This document shows, in pieces, positions 29,059-38,316 of a DNA stretch of 49,139 bases. The DNA is from Alcaligenaceae bacterium (lineage in GTDB: Bacteria > Pseudomonadota > Gammaproteobacteria > Burkholderiales > Burkholderiaceae_B). The notes beneath the pieces were generated by a model. That model did no database searches. It had not been told where the DNA came from and saw only the letters and a list, made by a program, of their open reading frames with translations. The DNA is taken from contig JAJUGV010000012.1 in the NCBI GenBank assembly GCA_029265795.1, forward strand, positions 1-49,139, given 5' to 3'. The position numbers were made by a program, and so were the translations under genes. The stretch's first letter is position 1; each line of letters begins with the position of its first letter.

Positions 29059-29760
29059 TTATTTTGTAACTAAGTTGCTGTCGTGTTGCTTGCGTGGGCG
29101 TCCACGTGAAACAGGGTGGGGGCGTCGGGCGCCCTGCAAGACGAGCTGCGCTAAGAAGTCCTGATGGCCCAAGGCCCATTGGCCGCGCAGTGCCTGCTCA
29201 ATCTCCTTGTTTTCTTTTTGTGAAAGGCCGGACTGCAGGAGCTGTTGATAATGCGCTTGCCGCGCAAAGGGTGTGTTGCCCATGCCCCAATATGCGGGAT
29301 GATCGGTGAGCCCCCCGGGGTCGCGCAGGCCTGTGTGTTCTTGTGCCGATGACCAGGGCCAGCGGGTTGGGGTGTCCACCAGTCCGTGGCGTACTGGCAG
29401 TGATTCTGTCCATACCATACAGGCGGGCAGCCAATCGTCAGCCACCAGAGCACTGTGATAGCGCTCGTTGAAAACCCGGCCGGGACTCATGTGAGTCGCG
29501 AGCTGCCTGGCCAGGCCCTGTACCAGGCGAGGCAGAGCCTGGGCATCGGCCGGTGTGGCCAGCAGCACTACGCGATCCGGCAGGATGGCCCAACTATGCA
29601 GGGCAACGGGCGGGCACCGGGCTTCGGTGACCAGCCAGCCCTGGACCTGATCCAAGGCTGCGGCGGGTGTGGCTTCATGCGTACCGGCCAGCGGCCGCGC
29701 CAGCCTCGCCTGGATGAGCTGAGGCGTATTCGGGGCGTAGAGGCGGGGCAGTCTGGCCAT
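29059..29760 (-). CDS. REP-associated tyrosine transposase relative, catalytic residues lost
   Basis: The 233-aa protein matches the Y1_Tnp/REP-associated transposase pattern over its whole length. It starts MARLPRLYAP, then LHSWAILPDRVVLLATPADAQALPRLVQGLARQ, PACMVWTESLPVRHGLV, WPWSSAQEHTG, DHPAYWGMGNTPFARQAHYQQLL, and a C-terminal GRPRK basic motif. The HUH motif of active enzymes (NHVHLL) reads DRVVLL (62-67), and the nucleophilic Tyr of the YIELNPVRA block is Trp117. The frame has no stop or frameshift, so selection may act on a DNA-binding role. It lies between gltB and tenA on the same strand. Confidence 0.85.
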   Translation of the reverse strand: MARLPRLYAPNTPQLIQARLARPLAGTHEATPAAALDQVQGWLVTEARCPPVALHSWAILPDRVVLLATPADAQALPRLVQGLARQLATHMSPGRVFNERYHSALVADDWLPACMVWTESLPVRHGLVDTPTRWPWSSAQEHTGLRDPGGLTDHPAYWGMGNTPFARQAHYQQLLQSGLSQKENKEIEQALRGQWALGHQDFLAQLVLQGARRPHPVSRGRPRKQHDSNLVTK

Positions 29761-29769
29761 GCAGTAATT

Positions 29770-30432
29770 TTACTGCCGCTGCAACCCCATTTCCCAGAAG
29801 TCGGCCTCGAGGCGGGTGGCTTCGGAGAAGATGCGCGCGAGTTCGTCGAAGCGCCGTTCGCTGATGTCTTGCATCTGTGTGTTGATCCAGTCCACCTCGG
29901 CCTGCGCGGCATGCTGGAATTCCTTGGACGTGTACATGTCCATCCAGGAGCCATAGGGGTTGCCGGAGCGTACGGTGAAGCGCTGCTTTACCAGCCAGTC
30001 GCCGATTTCAGCATAGCCGACGATGCAGGGGGCCAGTGCAACGTGCAGGTCGAGAATGTCGCCCCGGTTGCCCGCTTCCAGTACGTAACGGGTGTATGCC
30101 AGTGTGGCGCGAGATTCCTGTAAATTCATCAGCTCGTCTTCACTGATCCCCCATTCGGCACAGTATTTGATGTGCAGGTCAAGTTCGAGGTCAATGATGG
30201 CCTTAAGGGAATCAAGCGATTGCCGCAGTTGCACGATATCGCGGCTCTTGTAGACAGCCAACCCCCAAGCGCGGCCGAAATGAACGAGGAAGAGGTAATC
30301 CTGCTTCAGGTAATGCTGAAATGACTCCAGGGGTAGCGTCCCCGCTCCGAGCTGCTTGACGAACTCATGCTCGCAATACGCGCGCCATTCGGCTGAGCAC
30401 GCCTGTTTGAGGCGATCAAAAGGAGTGGACAT
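29770..30432 (-). CDS. tenA: Aminopyrimidine aminohydrolase / thiaminase II (TenA)
   Basis: TenA hydrolyses aminopyrimidine breakdown products of thiamine so that HMP can be salvaged. The frame is open to 30501, but the ATG at 30432 has AGGAGG upstream and gives the usual 220 aa. Active-site residues visible are Asp45 and Tyr47 in LKQDYLFLVHFGRAWG, Cys136 in APCIVGYAEIG and Glu209 in RLEADFWEMG. No other thiamine gene or TPP riboswitch is near. It reads in the same direction as the EamA gene behind it and may share its transcript. Confidence 0.93.
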   Translation of the reverse strand: MSTPFDRLKQACSAEWRAYCEHEFVKQLGAGTLPLESFQHYLKQDYLFLVHFGRAWGLAVYKSRDIVQLRQSLDSLKAIIDLELDLHIKYCAEWGISEDELMNLQESRATLAYTRYVLEAGNRGDILDLHVALAPCIVGYAEIGDWLVKQRFTVRSGNPYGSWMDMYTSKEFQHAAQAEVDWINTQMQDISERRFDELARIFSEATRLEADFWEMGLQRQ

Positions 30433-30524
30433 TGATTCGGTGTACCTCCTGAATAAACTGTGTTGCGATTGGGGTGCCAGCCGTTCGCATATCAGGCACA
30501 TGATGGGTTTCCTGGTGGCTCGGG

Positions 30525-31424
30525 TCAGTCGGAGCTTGCCTGGCGGGCAGCCCGTGTACGGCCGGCAGAAATAAAGCCGGTTGCCAGAAGTGTACCGAAG
30601 AGCACAATAGCCGTTCCGACAAGCATACGCATGCTGATTGCTTCGTTCAGGATTACCGCTCCCCAGAAGATGCCGAACAGTGGAACCAGAAAGGTCACCG
30701 TGATGCTGCGTGTGGCACCCACGCTGTCAACCAGGCGGTAATAGATGATGTAGGCCAGGCCGGTGCACAGTAGAGCCAAAGCCAGCGCTGCGCCCCAGGC
30801 GGGGGCGGGAACGGGTTCGGAAGGCCAGGCCCAGATCGCCGTTGGCAGCAATGCCAGGGCTGCCGCAGTCACACTACCCGCAGCCAGGGCGAGTGGATCC
30901 ACCCCTTTCAGATAGCGGGTGGTGTAGCAGGCGGCATAGCCATAGCACAGCGATGCCGTAAGGCACGCGAGTACGCCCGGCCCCATGCCCCCCGCCTGAA
31001 ACGATAAATCCTTCCAGACCAGCACTACTATTCCACTGAAGCCGATCAACAGCCCCGCGATGCGGGGGCCGGTCAATCGTTCCTTAAGCCACACGCGGGC
31101 AATGAGTGCACCGAATAAGGGCGTCATGGCGTTGATGACAGCCATGAAGCCGGCAGGCACGGTTTGAGCGGCAATGTTGAAGCACAGAAAGGGCAGGCCG
31201 GCGGCAAAAATCCCCACTACACTCACCCGCCGGATGTGCGGTTTAATAGCACCGAGTCGCCCGCGTAAGGCCGCAAAAATCAGTAGGAAGATCGCACCCA
31301 GGCCAACCCGAACCTCGACAAGTGCGAAAGGGCCGAACGCATCAACGCTCAGCCGCATGAAGAGAAAAGAGCTGCCCCAGATGGCGGCAAGAATAAACAG
31401 GTCTCGGTAATCTTTGGCTTGCAT
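30525..31424 (-). CDS. EamA/DMT-family transporter
   Basis: This is an inner-membrane transporter of the drug/metabolite superfamily. The 299-aa protein consists of two EamA repeats of five helices each. The first begins DLFILAAIWGSSFLFMRLSVDAFGP and the second includes LCTGLAYIIYYRLVDSVGATRSITVTFLVPLFGIFWG. The substrate cannot be told from sequence; amino acid or metabolite export is common in the family. It is divergent from gabD and lies upstream of tenA on the same strand. Confidence 0.92.
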   Translation of the reverse strand: MQAKDYRDLFILAAIWGSSFLFMRLSVDAFGPFALVEVRVGLGAIFLLIFAALRGRLGAIKPHIRRVSVVGIFAAGLPFLCFNIAAQTVPAGFMAVINAMTPLFGALIARVWLKERLTGPRIAGLLIGFSGIVVLVWKDLSFQAGGMGPGVLACLTASLCYGYAACYTTRYLKGVDPLALAAGSVTAAALALLPTAIWAWPSEPVPAPAWGAALALALLCTGLAYIIYYRLVDSVGATRSITVTFLVPLFGIFWGAVILNEAISMRMLVGTAIVLFGTLLATGFISAGRTRAARQASSD

Positions 31425-31512
31425 GGAGTCAGGGCGGGTCTTAGACGGAGCGGTTGCGCAAGAGGAGTAAGATAACCGGGATTATCGTCTTTGAGCTCAG
31501 GGAGGTGGCAAG

Positions 31513-32964
31513 GTGCAGGAACTCAAGAATCCATCGCTATTCAGGCAGCAGTGTTACGTAGGCGGCACATGGTGTGATGCCGAGCAGGGCGCAACGATTC
31601 CCGTAGTCAACCCGGCTAACGGCAGGCAGCTAGGCACAATTCCGCGCATGGGGGCTGCGGAAACCCGTCGTGCCATCGAGGCCGCGAATGCAGCCTGGCC
31701 GGCGTGGCGCGCTAAACCGGCTAAGGAGCGCGCCGCCATACTGCGGCGCTGGTTCGACCTGATGCACCAGCATACCGACGATCTGGCGCGCATCATGACG
31801 CTGGAACAAGGCAAGCCTCTGGCAGAAGCGCGCGGCGAAATCGCCTATGCGGCGTCTTATCTTGAGTGGTATGCCGAAGAAGGCAAGCGCGCCTATGGTG
31901 ACACCATCCCTACGAATGCGGCAGATCGTCGCATCGTGGTACTGAAAGAGCCCGTTGGGGTGTGCGCGGCCATTACGCCCTGGAATTTCCCCTCGGCGAT
32001 GATTACCCGCAAAGCCGCGGCCGCCTTGGCTGCCGGCTGCCCAATGGTGGTCAAGCCCGCCACTCAGACCCCTTATTCGGCGCTGGCGCTGGCGGAATTG
32101 GCGGAGCAGGCCGGTGTACCGGCGGGAGTGTTCTCCGTGGTGACGGGCTCAGCAACGGAAATCGGTGGCGAAATGACCACCAATCCGCTGGTTCGCAAGC
32201 TGAGCTTCACGGGTTCAACCGAGATCGGTCGTTTGCTGATGGAACAGACGGCATCGACAATCAAGAAGGTGTCGATGGAACTGGGCGGCAACGCACCGTT
32301 CATTGTGTTCGACGATGCCGATCTAGATGCGGCTGTGGAAGGCGCCATTGCTAGCAAGTACCGCAACACCGGTCAGACTTGCGTGTGTGCCAACCGTATC
32401 TATGTGCATGACAAGGTTTACGACGCCTTTGCACAAAAGCTGGTTGATGCGGTTCAGAAGTTGAAGGTGGGCGATGGGTTACAGGAAGGCGTGGTGCTGG
32501 GGCCCCTGATCGATGAACACGCCATCCGGAAAGTCCAGGAACATATTGACGATGCGCTCGAGCAAGGGGCTGAAGTCCTGGCGGGTGGGCGTGTGCACGA
32601 GCTTGGCGGCAGCTTCTTTGAACCCACCGTCCTAGCCAATATGACACCGGCCATGCGCGTGGCGCGTGAAGAAACCTTCGGACCCGTTGCGCCGTTATTT
32701 CGCTTCAGTACGGATGACGAAGTGATTGCCATGGCGAACGATACCGAGTTCGGGCTCGCGGCGTATTTCTACAGCCGCGAAATCGGTCGAGTCTGGCGCG
32801 TAGCCGAGGCCTTGGAATACGGCATGGTCGGCATCAATACCGGCATCCTGTCCAACGAAGCGGCACCCTTCGGCGGCGTGAAGCAATCGGGTGTGGGTCG
32901 CGAAGGCTCACGCTACGGTCTCGACGACTACATGGTTGTGAAGTACTTGTGTATGGGCATTTAA
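31513..32964 (+). CDS. gabD: Succinate-semialdehyde dehydrogenase [NAD(P)+]
   Basis: This enzyme oxidises succinate semialdehyde to succinate, the last step of GABA breakdown. The start is a GTG preceded by GGGAGG. The 483-aa aldehyde dehydrogenase has [32 protein letters not shown], the general base in [18 protein letters not shown], and the nucleophile in [20 protein letters not shown], whose double Cys (CVC) is characteristic of GabD. No gabT or gabP is adjacent, so the exact aldehyde is inferred. Its stop codon overlaps that of convergent pgi by 4 bp. Confidence 0.88.
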   Translation: MQELKNPSLFRQQCYVGGTWCDAEQGATIPVVNPANGRQLGTIPRMGAAETRRAIEAANAAWPAWRAKPAKERAAILRRWFDLMHQHTDDLARIMTLEQGKPLAEARGEIAYAASYLEWYAEEGKRAYGDTIPTNAADRRIVVLKEPVGVCAAITPWNFPSAMITRKAAAALAAGCPMVVKPATQTPYSALALAELAEQAGVPAGVFSVVTGSATEIGGEMTTNPLVRKLSFTGSTEIGRLLMEQTASTIKKVSMELGGNAPFIVFDDADLDAAVEGAIASKYRNTGQTCVCANRIYVHDKVYDAFAQKLVDAVQKLKVGDGLQEGVVLGPLIDEHAIRKVQEHIDDALEQGAEVLAGGRVHELGGSFFEPTVLANMTPAMRVAREETFGPVAPLFRFSTDDEVIAMANDTEFGLAAYFYSREIGRVWRVAEALEYGMVGINTGILSNEAAPFGGVKQSGVGREGSRYGLDDYMVVKYLCMGI

Positions 32965-34538
32965 GACTTGAGCTTCTCGACCCAGTAACGGGTCGAAGCA
33001 TCATGTCCCGGGTCCAGCGGTTTGGCGCCGGCAAGTTCACGCGTCAAGCCGCTGGCTAACTGCTTGCCGTATTCGACGCCCCACTGGTCGAAGGGGTTAA
33101 TACCCCAGATCAGACCCTGCACGAACACCTTATGCTCATAAAGCGCCAGAAGCGCCCCCAGCGTATAGGGTGAAAGCCGCGGAAGCACGATCAAATTAGA
33201 CGGCCGCCCGCCACCATACACGCGGTGGTGGGCCAGCCACTTGGCTTCTTCCTCGGGGATGCCCGACTCCAGGCATTGGTTCAGGGCATCGTTGTAAGAC
33301 TTACCCTGCAGCAGTGCCTGGCGCTGGGCCAGACAGTTCGCCAGCAGGATGCGGTGATGGTGCGGCCAGCCGTGGTCGGCGTGAGCACAGATAATGAAGT
33401 CCACGGGGGCGCCGTCGCTGCCTTGATGCAGCCACTGGAAGAAGGTGTGCTGAGCATCAGTGCCCGGCATACCCCAGACCGCTGGGCCCGTGGGAACGTC
33501 CACGCCGGCGCCGCTGATGTCGACGGATTTGCCCAGGGATTCCATTTCCAGCTGCTGGATGTAGGGCACCAGGTTCGCCAAGCGGAAATCGTACGGAGCG
33601 ATATTCAGTGAGCCGTATCCCAGAACGCTGCGATTGACGATGCCCGAAAGCGCCATCTGCACCGGTGCATTTTCGGCGAAGGGGGCTTCTGCAAAATGCT
33701 TATCCATGGCCGCCGCCCCCGTCTGCATGCCTGCGATGACATCCGCACTCACAGCTAATGCTGTGGTGAGACTCACGGCGGACCATAGGGAAAATCGGCC
33801 ACCCACCCAGTCCCACAACTTGAATATGTGAGCATCGGGTATGCCCCATTCCCGGGCTGTGTCTGGCCGGGCGGTGATGGCGATCATCTGCTTGTAGGGA
33901 TCGGCGACCCCCGCTGCTTGCAACCACTCGAGCGCACGCTGACCATTTTCAAGCGTTTCGGCGGTGGTAAAGGATTTGGATGCCATGACCACCAAGGTGT
34001 CGTGCGGGTCGAAGCCTGAAAGCCCGCCTTGAATGGCGTGGCCGTCGATATTGGCGACAAAGTGCACGTTGCGCCACGTACCCGCATAGCCGAAAGCGGC
34101 AACGGCTAGGCGTACGCCCCAGTCACTTCCGCCTATGCCGATGTGCACGATATTCCGCCAGCGCCGCTTGGAGTCGGCGGTATGGATGAATTCAAATAGT
34201 CGCTGACGTTCAGCGGCGATTTCGGCGTGGGGAGCGGGAGCGCGAAGGGCGGTATGCCAGGCAGCCCGTTGTTCGGTCGGGTTGACCATGCCGCCTTCGA
34301 GCAAGAGGCGCCGCTGCGCCTCAAAGCCGCGTGCTTCGAGCAACGCAGCACCTGCTTTCAGCAGATCTGCAGAATAGACCTGCCCACTGGTATCCAGATC
34401 GATACCGGCGGCATTGATCAATGCGAGTCGATTTGGGTCCACACTGGCGGACCGGGCGGCGCGCTCGAAATCTGCCCACTCGGGGAGACTGGTCAGGCGA
34501 GCGGGGCCTGTCGTGTTTTGTTTGGTAGTTGCTTTCAC
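32961..34538 (-). CDS. pgi: Glucose-6-phosphate isomerase
   Basis: Pgi interconverts glucose-6-phosphate and fructose-6-phosphate. An in-frame TTG exists at 34571, but the GTG at 34538 has GGGAG at good spacing and gives about 525 aa, so I take it. Family marks are [48 protein letters not shown], and the C-terminal [25 protein letters not shown] with the catalytic Lys region. It is convergent with gabD and lies 65 bp downstream of infA on the same strand. Confidence 0.95.
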   Translation of the reverse strand: MKATTKQNTTGPARLTSLPEWADFERAARSASVDPNRLALINAAGIDLDTSGQVYSADLLKAGAALLEARGFEAQRRLLLEGGMVNPTEQRAAWHTALRAPAPHAEIAAERQRLFEFIHTADSKRRWRNIVHIGIGGSDWGVRLAVAAFGYAGTWRNVHFVANIDGHAIQGGLSGFDPHDTLVVMASKSFTTAETLENGQRALEWLQAAGVADPYKQMIAITARPDTAREWGIPDAHIFKLWDWVGGRFSLWSAVSLTTALAVSADVIAGMQTGAAAMDKHFAEAPFAENAPVQMALSGIVNRSVLGYGSLNIAPYDFRLANLVPYIQQLEMESLGKSVDISGAGVDVPTGPAVWGMPGTDAQHTFFQWLHQGSDGAPVDFIICAHADHGWPHHHRILLANCLAQRQALLQGKSYNDALNQCLESGIPEEEAKWLAHHRVYGGGRPSNLIVLPRLSPYTLGALLALYEHKVFVQGLIWGINPFDQWGVEYGKQLASGLTRELAGAKPLDPGHDASTRYWVEKLKS

Positions 34539-34603
34539 ACTTGCTCCCGATGCGAGGACATCATGGAGCAATTGTAATGCCGCGACCGGGCGCGGCCCGG
34601 TGA

Positions 34604-34864
34604 TCAGCGACGGCGACGGTTGCCGGCGGCACCAGCGGGACGGCCGGTGAGGTGACGGTAGACAATGCGACCCTTATTCAGGTCGTAAGGTGACATTTCG
34701 AGCGAGACTTTGTCGCCGGCCAGGATACGGATATGGTGCTTACGCATCTTTCCACCGGTATAGGCGACGACGTTGTGACCGTTATCGAGGGTCACACGGA
34801 AGCGGGAATCGGGCAGGACTTCAGTAACGAGACCACCCATTTCGATGAGATCTTCCTTAGCCAT
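34604..34864 (-). CDS. infA: Translation initiation factor IF-1 (extended type)
   Basis: IF-1 binds the ribosomal A site during initiation. The S1-like OB fold is clear: [64 protein letters not shown]. At 86 aa it is longer than the usual 72 because of a basic tail ([13 protein letters not shown]). The ribosome binding site AAGGAG is strong. It stands away from ribosomal protein genes, so it is probably the second infA copy found in many Burkholderiales (from memory). Confidence 0.95.
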   Translation of the reverse strand: MAKEDLIEMGGLVTEVLPDSRFRVTLDNGHNVVAYTGGKMRKHHIRILAGDKVSLEMSPYDLNKGRIVYRHLTGRPAGAAGNRRRR

Positions 34865-35284
34865 ATATTCTCCTTAAGTGGGTCCAACAGAGTTCCTCGA
34901 CCGCGGGTACGCGGCGGGATCGTCAGCACCTTACGCCCGACGGACGAAGCTGCTGTAAAGAATGATGCGTTCATTGGAACGAATCGGGGCGGGTGCAAGG
35001 ACGGGCCTGAAAGGCCTTAAAGCTGCGCCACAATGGGCGTGAACAGAAGTGCGCGAATCCGAAACAGCAAGGGTGCGCGCTGGAGGGGAACTGCTTGAGA
35101 GCAATAAGTAGGCGGAAGTTACCGCACACAGCACCTGCCAAGGTAATAAAAGCATTGTAACAGCTTCGGACCCGAATGACTAGGGTTTTCCTTTATGGAT
35201 CATCTGCCATAATGTGAGACGAATTCTTGCGACAAACATGCTATCTTCTGACGATTCCGCCCTTCATAACATTACCCGCAAAGC
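34865..35284. other. infA-rmlB divergent intergenic region
   Basis: These 420 bp separate divergent infA and rmlB. I see no credible gene in them. An open frame of 74 codons on the minus strand (34931-35155) has no ribosome binding site and no recognisable protein features. The right part (35160-35280) is AT-richer and holds the likely rmlB promoter. Confidence 0.5.
35185..35213 (+). promoter_or_regulatory. Weak candidate promoter for rmlB
   Basis: CATAAT (35208-35213) fits a -10 box, with TTTTCC about 16 bp before it as a poor -35. The predicted leader is about 65 nt. Confidence 0.3.
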
Positions 35285-36349
35285 ATGAAGATACTTGTCA
35301 CCGGTGGCGCCGGTTTCATCGGCTCAGCCGTGGTTCGCCATCTCATTCAGAATACCTCTCACAGTGTTGTCAATGTTGATAAGCTCACCTATGCCGGCAA
35401 CCTGGAGTCCCTGGCCGGTGTATCCAGCGATCCCCGTTACGCCTTCGAGCAGGTCGATATCTGCGACGCGGCCGAATTGGCCAGGGTGTTCAATACGCAT
35501 CAGCCGCATGCAGTCATGCACCTTGCGGCCGAATCTCATGTGGATCGTTCCATAGACGGCCCCGCCGACTTCATCCAGACGAACATCGTTGGTACCTACA
35601 CGTTGTTGGAAGCGGCGCGTGAATATTGGCGTAACCTGCCCCCGCAGCAGCAGGGCGAGTTCCGCTTTCATCACATTTCCACGGACGAGGTCTATGGCGA
35701 CCTGGAAGGGCCGGAAGCTCTCTTTTTGGAAACCACTCCCTATGCGCCCAGCTCGCCGTATTCGGCCAGCAAAGCCAGTTCCGATCACCTTGTACGCGCT
35801 TGGCGCCGCACCTTCGGCTTGCCGACCCTGGTGACCAACTGCTCCAACAACTACGGCCCTTATCACTTCCCGGAAAAGCTGATTCCGTTAATGATTCTCA
35901 ATGCGCTGGAAGGCAAGCCTCTGCCGGTGTATGGAAAGGGCGACCAAGTTCGTGACTGGCTGTACGTGGAAGATCACGCGCGGGCTCTGTGCCTGGTGCT
36001 TCAAGAAGGGGTCGTGGGCGAGACCTATAACATTGGCGGGCATAACGAAAAACGCAATATCGATGTCGTTCACGCCATATGCGCGCTGCTGGAAGAGTTG
36101 CATCCCCAGAAACCGGCAGGGGTCGCAAAATATCAGGATCTCATTACCTTTGTAGCTGATCGCCCGGGGCACGATCTTCGGTATGCCATCGACGCCGGCA
36201 AGATTCAGCGCGAACTCGGCTGGACGCCGCAAGAAACGTTCGAAACCGGTTTGCGCAAGACGGTGCAGTGGTATCTGGATAACCAGGAATGGTGCCGCCA
36301 TGTGCAAGACGGCAGCTACCAGCGGCAGCGCTTGGGTTCCGGCACATAG
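35285..36349 (+). CDS. rmlB: dTDP-glucose 4,6-dehydratase
   Basis: RmlB (RfbB) converts dTDP-glucose to dTDP-4-keto-6-deoxyglucose, the second step to dTDP-rhamnose and related sugars. The 354-aa extended SDR has the NAD motif [28 protein letters not shown], the catalytic STDEVYGD, and [15 protein letters not shown] with the Tyr/Lys pair. [35 protein letters not shown] and the C-terminal [10 protein letters not shown] follow. The ATG has no strong ribosome binding site. rmlA, rmlC and rmlD are not adjacent, which is unusual. Confidence 0.95.
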   Translation: MKILVTGGAGFIGSAVVRHLIQNTSHSVVNVDKLTYAGNLESLAGVSSDPRYAFEQVDICDAAELARVFNTHQPHAVMHLAAESHVDRSIDGPADFIQTNIVGTYTLLEAAREYWRNLPPQQQGEFRFHHISTDEVYGDLEGPEALFLETTPYAPSSPYSASKASSDHLVRAWRRTFGLPTLVTNCSNNYGPYHFPEKLIPLMILNALEGKPLPVYGKGDQVRDWLYVEDHARALCLVLQEGVVGETYNIGGHNEKRNIDVVHAICALLEELHPQKPAGVAKYQDLITFVADRPGHDLRYAIDAGKIQRELGWTPQETFETGLRKTVQWYLDNQEWCRHVQDGSYQRQRLGSGT

Positions 36350-36358
36350 CACCGCCCG

Positions 36359-36393
36359 AAAAAAGCGGCGCGAGGGTGAAAGCCCGGCGCCGC
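36359..36393 (-). terminator. Rho-independent terminator of the yjfB-like gene
   Basis: On the minus strand GCGGCGC (36393-36387) pairs with GCGCCGC (36371-36365), with a GGG/CCC inner pairing, followed by a run of six T. It ends leftward transcription from the 63-residue gene and faces the end of rmlB. Confidence 0.7.
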
Positions 36394-36423
36394 AGCGATT
36401 GCGAGTTTGCTCTTACGCAGTTG

Positions 36424-36615
36424 TTAAGCGTAGGTGTTGATGTTGGTTCCCAGGTGGCCGCTGGTGGCCAGCCTTGGTGTGGCAGATTCAACAATTTCGG
36501 TGACTGTGCGCGCTTGATGGTCTAGGGTTTCGCGCAACAGATTCATTTGTGCTGCCTGATGAGCATTGAAGTTTTCCAGCGTCAGTGCTGCGCTGACGGT
36601 CGCTTCGATGGACAT
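36424..36615 (-). CDS. Small YjfB-like putative motility protein
   Basis: This 63-residue protein starts at an ATG with AAGGAG 5 nt upstream (a frame extension to 36642 is not needed). It is mainly helical (LENFNAHQAAQMNLLRETLDHQARTVTEIVES) and ends SGHLGTNINTYA, resembling the LG-x-NID-type C-terminus of the YjfB family. That family is tagged as putative motility protein with no known function. No flagellar or chemotaxis gene is near. It has its own terminator and diverges from the stress-protein gene. I am fairly sure the gene is real, less sure of the family. Confidence 0.75.
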   Translation of the reverse strand: MSIEATVSAALTLENFNAHQAAQMNLLRETLDHQARTVTEIVESATPRLATSGHLGTNINTYA

Positions 36616-36700
36616 GGCATCTCCTTGTATTTGTCTGGGCATTTTACGAGTAGAAACATTTTTGCGCTAGCATGGTATTTGTTTCACTCAGGAGCACGAC

Positions 36701-37549
36701 ATGAGCGCATGGAAAAGTATTGCCGTCTTTCTCGATTATGCTGACCCCAACTACGGCATACTTGATTATGCAGGCTGGCTGGCGCAGCAATGCGATGCTC
36801 ATCTGATTGGCATTTTCAACATGGGAGCGCTCGCCACCGGCTCCGATGGATACACAGCTGTTCGGGGCGACGCCGCTATCCAGGAAGTCATCGCACGGCG
36901 GCGTAAGCGCGAAGAGCAAGCCGTATTCGAAGCCGGGCAACGCTTGGCGGAAGTCGGTGGTCGCCGGGGAATTTCTGTCGAATTTCGGGTGTTGTGGCGG
37001 GCGAACGAATGCGCGGACGCGCAGCTGAATTCCCTGCACTGCGATCTGGTGGTGATGGAAGACCGTCGCGAAAGCTGCTTGCCCGATGGGGTGACGGCAG
37101 AACGCGTCGTGTTTGAGGTCGGTGTACCCGTCATTGTGGTGCCGCAGGGTTGGAAGCAAAATGAGGATGTGACGCGGGTGGTAGTGGCATGGAACGCCAC
37201 ACGTGAGGCCAGGCGGGCCATGTCCGATGCCCTCACCTATATCACTTTGGCTGAGCAGACTGTATTGCTGGTGATCGACCCGGAAAAGTGCGATGGCCGC
37301 TTCGGGGACCTGCCCGGTATGGATGCCGCCCATTACTTGGCTCGCCATGGCGGCAATGTTAGAAGCCAAACCGAAAATTCCTACGGGCGGCCCATCAATG
37401 AGGTGATTCTGTCGGTGGCTGCCAAAGAAAACGCTGACCTCATTGTGATGGGTGCGTACAGCAAGCCCCGGCGCCGCCAGTTGCTTTTTGGCGGGGTAAC
37501 ACGTTCCATGTTGTCCGACATACGCATCCCGGTACTAATCTCCCGCTAG
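36701..37549 (+). CDS. Universal stress protein (two Usp domains)
   Basis: This is a cytoplasmic UspA-superfamily protein. The 282-aa length corresponds to two Usp domains in tandem. The first (1-150) starts KSIAVFLDYADPNYGILDYAGWLAQQ and looks degenerate. The second (about 157-282) begins TRVVVAWNATREARRAMSDAL and carries the ATP-loop pattern VMGAYSKPRRRQLLFGGVTRSML, then IPVLISR. The ribosome binding site AGGAG is good. It reads in the same direction as the HdeD-like gene 30 bp downstream, so they are likely co-transcribed. Confidence 0.92.
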   Translation: MSAWKSIAVFLDYADPNYGILDYAGWLAQQCDAHLIGIFNMGALATGSDGYTAVRGDAAIQEVIARRRKREEQAVFEAGQRLAEVGGRRGISVEFRVLWRANECADAQLNSLHCDLVVMEDRRESCLPDGVTAERVVFEVGVPVIVVPQGWKQNEDVTRVVVAWNATREARRAMSDALTYITLAEQTVLLVIDPEKCDGRFGDLPGMDAAHYLARHGGNVRSQTENSYGRPINEVILSVAAKENADLIVMGAYSKPRRRQLLFGGVTRSMLSDIRIPVLISR

Positions 37550-37579
37550 GCAGTGCAGCAGCGGGGTAGGAGACTTGGT

Positions 37580-38176
37580 ATGAGCCACGAGAATGATCCC
37601 AACCCCCGTCGATGGAGCGGTCCCACATTGGCGGATGCCCTGGTTGAGCTACATGCCCATTGGGGCTGGTTCGTCGGCCTGGGTATCGTCCTTCTCGCCC
37701 TGGGCGGGCTGGCACTGGGCTATCTTTTTACGGCAACATTGGTAGGCGTACTGTTCATTGGCGTAATGATGGTTATTGCCGGTGTCGGTCAGCTCGCCCA
37801 CGCGTGGCGTATCAAGCAGGTGCGCGGCTTTCTGTTCTGGAGCGCCGGCGGTCTGTTCTATCTCGCTGCCGGGCTTTTCGCCATGTTTCATCCCGTGCAG
37901 GGCGCCAGTGTGCTCACATTGTTGCTGGGCTCCATGCTGATCGCGGTAGGGTTCTTGCGTACCTGGCTATGGTTTAGTAATCGCGGCCAACGGGGCTGGG
38001 GCTGGCTGGGCATCTCGGGGGTGCTGACCCTTGCAATTGGGCTCTTGATTGCCGCGAACTGGCCGGCCAACAGCCTATGGGTACTGGGGCTACTGTTGGC
38101 GCTCGACCTGCTGTTCCAAGGTTGGTCTGCATTGCTGTTGGGTCTGGTTCTGCGTCAAGGTCCCCGCCCACGGTAG
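37580..38176 (+). CDS. HdeD-family (DUF308) membrane protein
   Basis: This is an inner-membrane protein of the HdeD type, linked in E. coli to acid resistance at high cell density. I start it at the ATG at 37580, which has AGGAG upstream. The 198-aa protein has about six helices arranged as three pairs (GWFVGLGIVLLALGGLALGYLF, LVGVLFIGVMMVIAGVGQLAHAW, FLFWSAGGLFYLAAGLFAMFHP and so on), the repeated pattern of DUF308. Biochemical function is unknown. It probably shares a transcript with the Usp gene. Confidence 0.88.
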   Translation: MSHENDPNPRRWSGPTLADALVELHAHWGWFVGLGIVLLALGGLALGYLFTATLVGVLFIGVMMVIAGVGQLAHAWRIKQVRGFLFWSAGGLFYLAAGLFAMFHPVQGASVLTLLLGSMLIAVGFLRTWLWFSNRGQRGWGWLGISGVLTLAIGLLIAANWPANSLWVLGLLLALDLLFQGWSALLLGLVLRQGPRPR

Positions 38177-38316
38177 CCGCACCGGTAAAGGCGCAAGTGA
38201 CACCGAAGGGCACAGCCATTGCGCCGCTATTGCGTAACATAGTTGTCCAACCATTTTCACTTGGATACACTTGGTTGCTGGCGGCCAGCATGGCAAACGC
38301 CTCCCCGGAGATGACA

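Noticed and set aside
31485..31500. GATAA-CCGGGA-TTATC palindrome between eamA and gabD
   Set aside because: Only a 5-bp stem; such short repeats occur often by chance and nothing else supports an operator.
32961..32964. Overlapping stop codons of gabD and pgi suggested a frameshift or fusion
   Set aside because: Both proteins end at normal family positions; a 4-bp convergent overlap is ordinary.
34931..35155. 74-codon minus-strand frame with a signal-peptide-like start upstream of infA
   Set aside because: No ribosome binding site, odd Ser/Pro-rich composition and no recognisable family; I treat the region as non-coding.
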